In this document: in pieces, positions 1 through 5,508 of the stretch | Layout of the letters: each line of letters begins with the position of its first letter | How positions within the stretch are numbered: the stretch's first letter is position 1 | Source: Deltaproteobacteria bacterium | GTDB taxonomy: Bacteria; Desulfobacterota; Desulfomonilia; UBA1062 | Assembly: GCA_003643935.1 (NCBI GenBank) | Contig: QMLJ01000107.1 | Span: forward strand, 1-5,508 | Direction of reading: 5' to 3' | Length of the DNA: 5,508 bases | Notes under the pieces: model-generated | Databases searched by the model: none | What the model was told of the DNA's origin: nothing | What the model saw: the letters and a program-made list of their open reading frames with translations, nothing else | Program-made: the position numbers and the translations under genes

Positions 1-1398
1 GAGACAGTTTCCAGGTGATGAAAGTGCCCACCTAGTGGCAAGGTCGGTCTCGTTCGGGTCAATGGGTATCACCACCTTGAATCCTTGGAGGTTTCTCATA
101 AGTCCCAGGTAATCAATGCATTGATGTGTCTTGCCGTCTTCCCCCACGTCCACCCCTAAATGGGTGCAGACCAGTTTCAAGTGGGCCCTGTTTATGGCAT
201 TGAGCCTTTGCTGGTTGTAGGTCTCGTCTATCCCGAACATGCCAAAGTCAGCAAATATGCTCACAACCTGCTGTGTTGAAGCGGCACCTGCCATGGCAGC
301 AGTATTATGCTCGGATATCCCAGCTTCAAAGAATCTGTCAGGGAACTCGGTTGAATATGTTCCGGTTTTGACAGATGATGCCAGGTCGCAGTCAAATACG
401 GCAAAGGCTATATCCTTGTTTGCCTTTGCCACATCTACTAGTGCAGTACCAAAGGCAGATCTATTGTCCGTCAATATGTCCTTGCCATAGGTCCGTGGTT
501 CTCCTTGCTTTACCTCTGGGTAATCCCAGCCTTTCCAATTGAACTCTTCACCTACTGGTTTTTCCCTCAAGGCTTTTAGCTCTTCAATTGGCCATTCAAG
601 CTTTACCTCTTTTAATGCCTGTATCATCTCATCGTTTTTTAATGCCCTGCCATGGTATGTAGCCTTGCCTTCCATGAAGCTTACGCCCTTACCCATGATT
701 GTATGAGCAATGATGGCATAAGGACTTTGGCTGTCCTCTGTTGCGGTTTTTATTGCATTGTAGATCTCCTCGTGGTTGTGGCCATCTATCTCCAGCACCT
801 TGAAACCCGCGTTCTCGTATTCTGCATGAAGATTCTGCGGCATAACCTTGTCCCTGTCTCCGGATATCTGAAGCCTGTTGTCGTCTATTATAACAGTGAT
901 ATTGTTTAGGGAATATTTTTTTATAAACCTCCTTGCCTCGGAGATCTGTCCTTTCTGCTGCTCTCCATCGCCCATGACAACAAAGCAGTCCACGTCTATT
1001 CCCTTAAGCCTAGCAGCAATGGCATGACCAGCAGCCACACTTAATCCCTGGCCAAGGTTGCCTGTGCCCCATGTAACACCTGGCACAGATGGCTCAACGT
1101 GGCCCTCAAACACGCTCCCTACCCTTCGGAATCCCTTTATGGGCGCCAATGGATCAAACATACCTGATCTGGCGAGTGCTGAGTAAACACCGGGTGATGT
1201 ATGCCCGTGTGATACTATGACCTTATCCTTGTCCATGTTCACTACATTGTAGAGCACGGTGTATATGTCTATGGAAGAAAGGGATCCGCCTGGGTGGCCG
1301 GATGCTGCAAGGTAGGTCATTGCCAGTATATCTCCCCTTGACCTCTCCGCCTTTTCCTTTATTTGTTCAAGTAGCTCCCTTGTCAGCTTCTTAATCAT
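1..1398 (-). CDS. tkt: Transketolase, N-terminal 466 residues (3' end cut by the window edge)
   Basis: Thiamine diphosphate (ThDP) enzyme of the non-oxidative pentose phosphate pathway, moving two-carbon ketol units between sugar phosphates in the cytoplasm. The frame is open from ATG at 1398 to base 1 with no stop, giving 466 codons; single-chain transketolases usually have about 620-670 residues, so the rest of the pyrimidine domain and the C-terminal domain lie outside. ThDP domain: SGHPGG with H35, SHGH with H66, EGH with H100, GTGNLGQGLS at 111-120, cofactor motif GDG at 143-145 ending in DDN at 172-174, and YHG with H249. Pyrimidine domain: DNR around 311-313, GISEHN with the expected catalytic E363, and GEDGKTHQ with H425. 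Both domains are fused in one chain, unlike the split transketolases of many archaea. An AGGAG 8 bases upstream supports the start. The residue after GDGEQQ is K149 where Glu is usual. A dihydroxyacetone synthase-like specificity cannot be excluded from sequence alone. Confidence 0.93.
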   Translation of the reverse strand, partial: MIKKLTRELLEQIKEKAERSRGDILAMTYLAASGHPGGSLSSIDIYTVLYNVVNMDKDKVIVSHGHTSPGVYSALARSGMFDPLAPIKGFRRVGSVFEGHVEPSVPGVTWGTGNLGQGLSVAAGHAIAARLKGIDVDCFVVMGDGEQQKGQISEARRFIKKYSLNNITVIIDDNRLQISGDRDKVMPQNLHAEYENAGFKVLEIDGHNHEEIYNAIKTATEDSQSPYAIIAHTIMGKGVSFMEGKATYHGRALKNDEMIQALKEVKLEWPIEELKALREKPVGEEFNWKGWDYPEVKQGEPRTYGKDILTDNRSAFGTALVDVAKANKDIAFAVFDCDLASSVKTGTYSTEFPDRFFEAGISEHNTAAMAGAASTQQVVSIFADFGMFGIDETYNQQRLNAINRAHLKLVCTHLGVDVGEDGKTHQCIDYLGLMRNLQGFKVVIPIDPNETDLATRWALSSPGNCL

Positions 1399-1406
1399 AG
1401 GATAAT

Positions 1407-1411
1407 CTCCT
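1407..1411 (-). promoter_or_regulatory. Ribosome binding site of the transketolase gene
   Basis: On the minus strand this reads AGGAG, followed by an 8-base spacer and the ATG at 1398. This is a near-ideal Shine-Dalgarno sequence. It fixes the transketolase start and is the clearest ribosome binding site in the window; the overlapping glpB and glpC starts have much weaker ones. Confidence 0.75.
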
Positions 1412-1433
1412 GGGCTGTTTTGTTTGATCACCT

Positions 1434-1464
1434 ATTCTTCGATTATTATTACATGCTATGTCAA
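1434..1464 (-). promoter_or_regulatory. Possible promoter of the transketolase gene (-35 like TTGACA)
   Basis: The minus strand carries an exact TTGACA (1464-1459), the sigma-70 -35 consensus, in the AT-rich stretch upstream of the transketolase. The best -10 match downstream is AAGAAT (1439-1434), with 4 of 6 consensus bases and a long 19-base spacer. The AATAAT repeats in between fit the -10 better but lie only 8-11 bases from the TTGACA. The location, 61-66 bases before the start codon, is right for a promoter, but the -10 assignment is weak. Confidence 0.33.
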
Positions 1465-1511
1465 GAATTTTGTGAAAAAATAAAGGGGGTATAAGTGATA
1501 TGGTGAGAACT

Positions 1512-1539
1512 GGTCCTTCTGCTGTCTTGTATCAGGACC
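1512..1539. repeat. Inverted repeat GGTCCT/AGGACC
   Basis: The arms GGTCCT (1512-1517) and AGGACC (1534-1539) pair perfectly over 6 bp around a 16-base loop. T1511 and G1540 add one wobble pair. It could be a weak RNA hairpin in the untranslated region or a protein-binding dyad. No T-run follows on the minus strand, so it does not look like a terminator by itself. Confidence 0.45.
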
Positions 1540-1562
1540 GAAATGACGCCGCCTGTAGAACA

Positions 1563-1580
1563 TGCCGCTTTCCTGCGGCA
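1563..1580. repeat. Inverted repeat TGCCGC/GCGGCA, compact GC-rich hairpin
   Basis: The arms TGCCGC (1563-1568) and GCGGCA (1575-1580) form a perfect 6-bp stem with a 6-base loop, the strongest hairpin seen in the gap. A second copy of GCCGC at 1548-1552 could compete for the same GCGGC arm. An outer pair ACCGA (1537-1541) and TCGGT (1588-1592) encloses it and leads into T5 (1592-1596) on the plus strand. That order resembles a terminator for plus-strand transcripts, though the outer stem is short and far from the inner one. On the minus strand it sits 68-85 bases past the glpC stop and may act as a 3' stabilising hairpin. Confidence 0.45.
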
Positions 1581-1648
1581 GATGAAATCGGTTTTTAGAT
1601 AGTCATGAGAGAAATAGAAGCCTCATACATTGGTCTGTATTAAGATAT

Positions 1649-2818
1649 CTATTTTAGTGAGGCGCTTATAACCTCGGCCGGGTCCAAGGTCTTTAACCCG
1701 GTCAGGTGGCCCAGTTGCATCTTGCATGCACCGCAGTCTGTCACTAGTGCGTCCGGCTCCAAGGAAAGTATTGATGCAGAGGCAATACTCCCCAGTTCAG
1801 TCGCTGTCTCCTCGTTCTTTGTCTTGAAGCCGTAACTACCAGCAAGGCCGCAACAGTTGTCATCTAGTACATGGTATTCAAGCCCTGGTATCATGGAAAA
1901 CAACCTTGCTGCGGGGTAACCAATGCCTATGGCCTTGAGATGGCAAGGTATGTGGTAAGCTATCTTCATATTCACCTGCCCGAATTCAGGCTCCCAATAC
2001 CCTTCTTCCATTAATTTCAATATGTACTCGTGCACGTTGTAAGTGTTCTCCGCCACCTTCTTTCCGTTTGGTACATCGAGAATACCTGGATAGTCCCTGG
2101 TAAGCGCAAGACCGCAGGAAGTGCAGGCGTACACCACTGAATAACCCCTGTCTATGTATCCAGATAGTATTGTTGTATTCTTTGTTGCAAACCTCCTTGC
2201 CGTGTCGATATCTCCATTACCCAGGGCTGGAAGGCCGCAGCACACCTGGTTGGGAAGCACCACCTCAATCCCCATCCTGGCCAACATGTCTCTAATTGTC
2301 CTCCCTAGGTCAGGCCTGTTAAAGTTCAAGTAACACCCGTAGAAGAAAACAACCTTTCTTTCCCCCTTACCAACCTTTGAACGACTTCTCGAAAGGGTTA
2401 GTACGTGGTACTGCGGTAATGGCAGCTTGGTAGATATACCAATGGCATGTGCTACTGTCTTGCCCGCGCCTGTCTGGCCCACCCTGTTTACCAATGGTGC
2501 AAACTGTGAATTGATTAATCCCATGTAATAGGTGTTGGCGAATATAAAAGAAGTAAGGGGTTTCTTGTGTTCTTGCCTGTACTTAATCTGTGCCTTGAGT
2601 ATGATCTCTGATACGTTTACCCCGTAGGGACAGCTGACCTCGCAACGTTTACACTGCAGGCACAGCTCCACCCAGCTGTCAACAGATTCCTCCCCGTCCA
2701 TGCGGAATCGCTGTGCATCCGGGCCTGCCTGCTTGGGCCCAGGGAATTTCTTGTTGACCCTGAAGACAGGGCAATTCTCGGTGCATATGTTGCATCTTAT
2801 ACAGTGCTCGAACATCAT
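1649..2818 (-). CDS. glpC: Anaerobic glycerol-3-phosphate dehydrogenase subunit C (iron-sulfur electron-transfer subunit)
   Basis: GlpC takes electrons from the GlpAB flavoprotein pair and is held to pass them to the membrane quinone pool. The protein has 389 residues, close to the 396 of E. coli GlpC. Two ferredoxin-type 4Fe-4S motifs lie at the N-terminus: C6, C9, C12, C16-P and C53, C56, C59, C63-P. Between them is the GlpC-typical segment PGPKQAGPD (26-34). Two CCG domains follow: C162, C193-C194-G and C235 in the first, and C292, C322-C323-G, C362 and C365 in the second. GCYLNFNRPDLG and CCGLAGSYGFK match E. coli GlpC closely from memory. No strongly hydrophobic transmembrane helix is seen, so any membrane contact would be peripheral. 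Its ATG overlaps the glpB stop as ATGA (2815-2818), suggesting coupled translation; a second ATG follows directly. The stop is TAG. The string GQTGAGKT (114-121) resembles a P-loop but lies in a variable linker. Confidence 0.96.
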   Translation of the reverse strand: MMFEHCIRCNICTENCPVFRVNKKFPGPKQAGPDAQRFRMDGEESVDSWVELCLQCKRCEVSCPYGVNVSEIILKAQIKYRQEHKKPLTSFIFANTYYMGLINSQFAPLVNRVGQTGAGKTVAHAIGISTKLPLPQYHVLTLSRSRSKVGKGERKVVFFYGCYLNFNRPDLGRTIRDMLARMGIEVVLPNQVCCGLPALGNGDIDTARRFATKNTTILSGYIDRGYSVVYACTSCGLALTRDYPGILDVPNGKKVAENTYNVHEYILKLMEEGYWEPEFGQVNMKIAYHIPCHLKAIGIGYPAARLFSMIPGLEYHVLDDNCCGLAGSYGFKTKNEETATELGSIASASILSLEPDALVTDCGACKMQLGHLTGLKTLDPAEVISASLK

Positions 2819-4023
2819 TTAAGAAATCCATCCATTTGTTTGGCAGCTGCAACACCCGTTGATATAGCTAGGCCATGGCCGCATTGATACTTCATTATCT
2901 CGGAAAAGGCTAGTATGCTACCGCTGACAAAGAGGTTGTCAATATCATTGTCCTTTGGCCTGAAAGATTCTCTCACCAGTATGCCTGCCCTTTCTATGGG
3001 ATGGCCGGTTTTAAAGAAATCGTCGTTAAACCATTTATGCCTTTTATCCGGCATGTAGACCGGGAGGTCGAAGACGGTTTCATAGGCCTTTGATTCCCTG
3101 GTTGCATACAGACCACCGCTTATGAATGATCCTGTTGACAGGAGGAATGTCTTTCCATGTACCCGTGTTGGTTTCCCCTCGCCGGCAAGGGTGATTGCTT
3201 CCACCTTGTTACCTGTCTTCTCCACGCTTGCTATTTCCTTGCCCCAGTAAATCTGGCCTCCCTTTTCCAGCAATGCCTGCTTCAATCCCCTGAATAATCT
3301 GAGGCCAGGTATTGAAGGCGGTAAGGTGGGGATTTCAAATATATCCTTTTCGGTCTCTAAGCGTATCTCCTCCATTATCCTTTCCGGCGAACGTAGTCCC
3401 AGTACAGCAGGGACTGCTATCCTGGCGTCGGATATCTCCAGTTCCCTGATCCTCCTTATGAACCTGCCAAGGAAGGCCTTTTCTTCAAAGGCATGAGCGA
3501 GTCCCATCGTATTATAGACTCCCATGTCAAAAATGCTGAAGTTTGCATTCTTGTTTCTAGATATTATGTAGCTTGGATAGAAGTCCTTGAGGCCTTTAAA
3601 GGACACTACATGTAGGTACTCGTCTTCCAGGTTGGACATGATTCGCATCGTACTTGGCACGAGGCAAGTTGTCTTGGGCGTTCCCACAGGAGTGAGAATC
3701 TCTGCGTTTCTCGAAGGGTCGCCAGTGTAATGCAGTCCAATGCCTTCCATAACTTCCTTGAAAAAGGCAAGGGCCTCTTTGATGGTATCTTGCCCGATCA
3801 TGCGGTAGGGATGACTTGATGGCAGTTTCCTTATGTCCTTTAGCGGGGAGTCTGTGTGTCCTAGCACGTCAATGCATCCGGTAGACAGACAGCACATGGG
3901 ATCACCCTTTGATACAACAGCCACATGTCTTCCCTTTGTGGTAAGCCATATGGATGCCATTAGTCCTGATAAACCGCCCCCAATAATAACAGCATCGTAC
4001 CCGTCTACTTTCATTTTCTCCAT
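2815..4023 (-). CDS. glpB: Anaerobic glycerol-3-phosphate dehydrogenase subunit B (flavoprotein)
   Basis: GlpB is the second flavin-type subunit of the GlpABC complex; with GlpA it forms the soluble dehydrogenase that oxidises glycerol-3-phosphate to dihydroxyacetone phosphate. At 402 residues it is slightly shorter than the 419 of E. coli GlpB. A Rossmann dinucleotide fold opens the protein: YDAVIIGGGLSGL with G15, G17 and G20, then a hydrophobic strand AVVSKGD. Family-typical segments follow: STGCIDVLG (47-55), SSHPYRMIG (69-77), PTLPPSIPGLRL (232-243), LLSTGSFISGGL (294-305) and a C-terminal DNLFVSGSIL stretch near 360. All have close counterparts in E. coli GlpB. The first ATG (4023) overlaps the glpA stop by 13 bases. 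A second in-frame ATG at 4014 (M4) forms the classic 4-base ATGA overlap and is an equally good start. The gene ends by ATGA overlap with glpC. Confidence 0.95.
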   Translation of the reverse strand: MEKMKVDGYDAVIIGGGLSGLMASIWLTTKGRHVAVVSKGDPMCCLSTGCIDVLGHTDSPLKDIRKLPSSHPYRMIGQDTIKEALAFFKEVMEGIGLHYTGDPSRNAEILTPVGTPKTTCLVPSTMRIMSNLEDEYLHVVSFKGLKDFYPSYIISRNKNANFSIFDMGVYNTMGLAHAFEEKAFLGRFIRRIRELEISDARIAVPAVLGLRSPERIMEEIRLETEKDIFEIPTLPPSIPGLRLFRGLKQALLEKGGQIYWGKEIASVEKTGNKVEAITLAGEGKPTRVHGKTFLLSTGSFISGGLYATRESKAYETVFDLPVYMPDKRHKWFNDDFFKTGHPIERAGILVRESFRPKDNDIDNLFVSGSILAFSEIMKYQCGHGLAISTGVAAAKQMDGFLK

Positions 4024-5508
4024 CTTCTGAAAGACCCTAGGTTCAATATGCCCACGTATATACTCTCGATAAGCTGTTCCTCCCTGAGCTGGTCACCCCA
4101 CAGCGTTGGTCTTATCCCCTTGAAGCGTCTCTGTAGAAAGGATTTCAGTATCTCAATGGCTTCCTCAGGAGGTATCCTTCCCCCTTCCTGCATAATGCCG
4201 AGTGCCCTGTACGTGCAATACCCCCCTTGGCACGGACCCATGCCGAGCCTGGTCCGATGCTGTATGTCTTCAAGGTATCTTGGACCAATCCTGTTTATTA
4301 TATTTTCGACGTCCTGTCTTGTTACAAGCTCGCACTCGCAGACTATTTCATCCATTTTCTTGAGCCTCTTGGAGAGTGGATATCCTGTCAATTCATCCTG
4401 GCCATCGAGGGGTACCTCAGCGGTTGTACAGGTAACCTTCTTATCGAACTTCTTGCAGATCAGGTCGCAGATCTTCTCTGCCATGAGCCTGTACGTACTC
4501 AGCTTACCACCGACTATGCTCAATAGGCCGTTGGCATGGTCGATTATCTTAAATCCCCTGGATATTGCCCTGCTATCGTCGGAATCTGCCTTTAGTAGGG
4601 GCCTTACCCCGCAGTATGCCCTTATCATTCTTGTTGAACCGAACTTGGGTATCATGTGTTCAACTTCCGTGGTGATGAGGTCAACTTCTTGGTGGTCAAC
4701 GGAAATATTTTCAGGGTTTTTTACATTAATGGACGTTGTACCTGCAAGACATACGGCCTCGTTTGGCACGATAATGTCCCCATCGGATGGTGGCCTGAGC
4801 CTGTTTATCACCATGTTTGTGAGCCTATGATTTGATACTATCAGGCTTCCTTTGGCAAGGGTCATGGGTACCCTAGATCCAGCCATTGATGCCACTGTGT
4901 CTGCCCATGCACCTGCTGCGTTGACTATTAATTTTGCCCTTATCTCCTTTTTCTGGCCTGTGAAAGTATCCTCTGCCCTTACGCCTATGCAAGTCCCCTT
5001 TTCCATCAATATCTGGGTTACCCTGTGATGCGTAAGCACACCTCCGCCCCTGTGCCTCGAGGATAAGGCGTTCAGCATGCACAGCCTGAATGGATCAATA
5101 GAACAATCAGGCACCATGATGGCTTCCTCTATGGTGGGGTTCAGATTTTCCACCAGGTCAAGCGCCCTTGTGGGGGAGAGCACCTCGGTCTCTATGCCGA
5201 CGTCATCACAGCATTGAAGGAACCTGTCCCTGTACCTTTTCGAGTCACCGGGGAGGCGCACGAAGAGGCCACCAGTCTGCTCCACGCACTTGCTTGCTAT
5301 CTTTCTTAGTACCATGTTTTCCTTGATGCATTCCTCTGCAGCTTCAGGGTCTGTAACAGCATACCTGGCACCTGAGTGGAGGAGTCCGTGGCATGCGCCT
5401 GTGGCGCCTGCTGCAAAATCTCCCTTTTCAATCAGATAGTGGGGTATACCCCTTAGAGCCAGGTCCCTTGCAATACCACAACCCGTTGCCCCACCCCCTA
5501 TAATGATC
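4011..5508 (-). CDS. glpA: Anaerobic glycerol-3-phosphate dehydrogenase subunit A, catalytic FAD subunit (extreme N-terminus outside window)
   Basis: GlpA is the catalytic FAD subunit that oxidises sn-glycerol-3-phosphate to dihydroxyacetone phosphate. The frame is open from the right edge (first full codon at 5507) to TGA at 4013-4011, giving 498 residues against 542 in E. coli. The visible part begins inside the FAD fold at IIIGGGATGCGIARD, so probably only about 5-10 residues are missing; the ATG at 5315 is internal. Conserved family blocks follow: GATGACHGLLHSGARYAVTD (about 37-56), DPFRL, VNAAGAWAD (about 196), AKGSLIVSNHR, RPPSDGDIIVP (about 239), RAYCGVRPLL and GGKLSTYRLMAE (about 334). 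The C-terminal BFD-like domain has CEC near 390 and C-x4-C near 427 in RTRLGMGPCQGGYC, the expected [2Fe-2S] ligands. This domain and the adjoining glpBC separate it from aerobic GlpD. It is the first gene of the tight glpABC run; its promoter is outside the window. Confidence 0.96.
   Translation of the reverse strand, partial: IIIGGGATGCGIARDLALRGIPHYLIEKGDFAAGATGACHGLLHSGARYAVTDPEAAEECIKENMVLRKIASKCVEQTGGLFVRLPGDSKRYRDRFLQCCDDVGIETEVLSPTRALDLVENLNPTIEEAIMVPDCSIDPFRLCMLNALSSRHRGGGVLTHHRVTQILMEKGTCIGVRAEDTFTGQKKEIRAKLIVNAAGAWADTVASMAGSRVPMTLAKGSLIVSNHRLTNMVINRLRPPSDGDIIVPNEAVCLAGTTSINVKNPENISVDHQEVDLITTEVEHMIPKFGSTRMIRAYCGVRPLLKADSDDSRAISRGFKIIDHANGLLSIVGGKLSTYRLMAEKICDLICKKFDKKVTCTTAEVPLDGQDELTGYPLSKRLKKMDEIVCECELVTRQDVENIINRIGPRYLEDIQHRTRLGMGPCQGGYCTYRALGIMQEGGRIPPEEAIEILKSFLQRRFKGIRPTLWGDQLREEQLIESIYVGILNLGSFRRWRK
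4012..4023 (-). promoter_or_regulatory. Competing glpB start codons at the glpA/glpB overlap
   Basis: Two in-frame ATGs, at 4023 and 4014, lie across the end of glpA. GGAG (4021-4018) sits only 3 bases before the second ATG, and AGAAG directly abuts the first, so neither has normal Shine-Dalgarno spacing. Initiation probably depends on ribosomes that terminate on the glpA TGA (4013-4011). The choice changes only the first three residues of GlpB. Confidence 0.5.

Larger units (their letters stand above)
1399..1648. other. Intergenic region between glpC and transketolase
   Basis: This 250-base gap is the only substantial non-coding DNA in the window. No credible small gene was found on either strand. 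It is AT-rich near the transketolase and more GC-rich in the middle, where the two inverted repeats lie. A hairpin followed directly by a T-run on the minus strand, which would end the glp transcript, was not found. The minus-strand tract TTATTTTTT (about 1482-1474) lies some 30 bases beyond the second inverted repeat, too far for a standard terminator. No match to a known riboswitch core was recognised by eye. Confidence 0.8.

Noticed and set aside
239..909. Two plus-strand open frames (239-490 and 652-909)
   Set aside because: Both are antisense to the continuous transketolase frame and show no family resemblance or ribosome binding site.
1425..1430. Palindrome TGATCA upstream of the transketolase, considered as an FNR- or CRP-type site
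   Set aside because: It lacks the spaced half-sites TTGAT-N4-ATCAA or TGTGA-N6-TCACA; a 6-base palindrome alone is expected by chance.
1537..1596. Plus-strand rho-independent terminator ending in T5
   Set aside because: The outer stem is only 5 bp and separated from the inner hairpin by unpaired bases, and no plus-strand gene lies upstream, so it is noted under the inverted repeat but not called a terminator.
2456..2479. Walker A-like string GQTGAGKT in GlpC
   Set aside because: It fits GxxxxGKT by letter, but it sits in the variable linker between the ferredoxin and CCG domains. It lacks the surrounding beta-strand and Walker B context, and GlpC is not a nucleotide-binding family.
3833..4030. 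A 65-codon plus-strand open frame over the glpB 5' end
   Set aside because: It is antisense to the glpB Rossmann fold, with no independent support.
4227..4526. A 99-codon plus-strand open frame antisense to glpA
   Set aside because: It is a shadow of the glpA C-terminal domain in another frame, with no recognisable motif.
4048..4830. A 260-codon open frame on the plus strand
   Set aside because: It lies entirely antisense to glpA, whose frame is strongly conserved. Its translation is Ser/Leu/Pro-rich with no recognisable domain, as expected for the complement of a coding sequence.
4873..5082. A 69-codon minus-strand open frame
   Set aside because: It is an out-of-frame reading inside glpA; the glpA frame carries all the conserved motifs.

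Overview
The window reads as ordinary anaerobe metabolism. All real genes lie on the minus strand, so transcription runs from the right edge to the left. In that order they are glpA (start just outside the window), glpB, glpC, a 250-base gap, and a transketolase gene whose 3' end is cut by the left edge. No plus-strand gene, RNA gene, mobile element, CRISPR array or phage feature could be supported.

glpA, glpB and glpC are packed with overlapping stop and start codons and encode the three subunits of anaerobic sn-glycerol-3-phosphate dehydrogenase. GlpA is the FAD-containing catalytic subunit with a C-terminal [2Fe-2S]-type domain. GlpB is the second flavin-type subunit. GlpC has two 4Fe-4S ferredoxin motifs and two CCG cysteine domains, and passes electrons toward the quinone pool or another membrane carrier. 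Together they turn glycerol-3-phosphate into dihydroxyacetone phosphate while delivering electrons to anaerobic respiration. The transketolase downstream would move triose-phosphate carbon into the non-oxidative pentose phosphate pathway, a plausible metabolic partner.

The 250 bases between glpC and the transketolase hold two perfect 6-bp inverted repeats, a consensus-like -35 box and a good ribosome binding site for the transketolase. No convincing terminator for the glp transcript was found, so the transketolase may be read both from its own promoter and by read-through.

The enzymes suggest a strict or facultative anaerobe. Arginine is coded almost only by AGG/AGA and isoleucine mostly by ATA, at moderate GC by eye. 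That bias is common in thermophilic or anaerobic bacteria of several phyla and in some archaea. The Shine-Dalgarno sequence and -35-like box favour a bacterium, but the phylum cannot be named from this window. The main curiosity is a Glu-to-Lys replacement in the thiamine diphosphate motif of the transketolase, at a position that belongs to the conserved glutamate network linking the two active sites in well-studied transketolases. No previously undescribed system was found.
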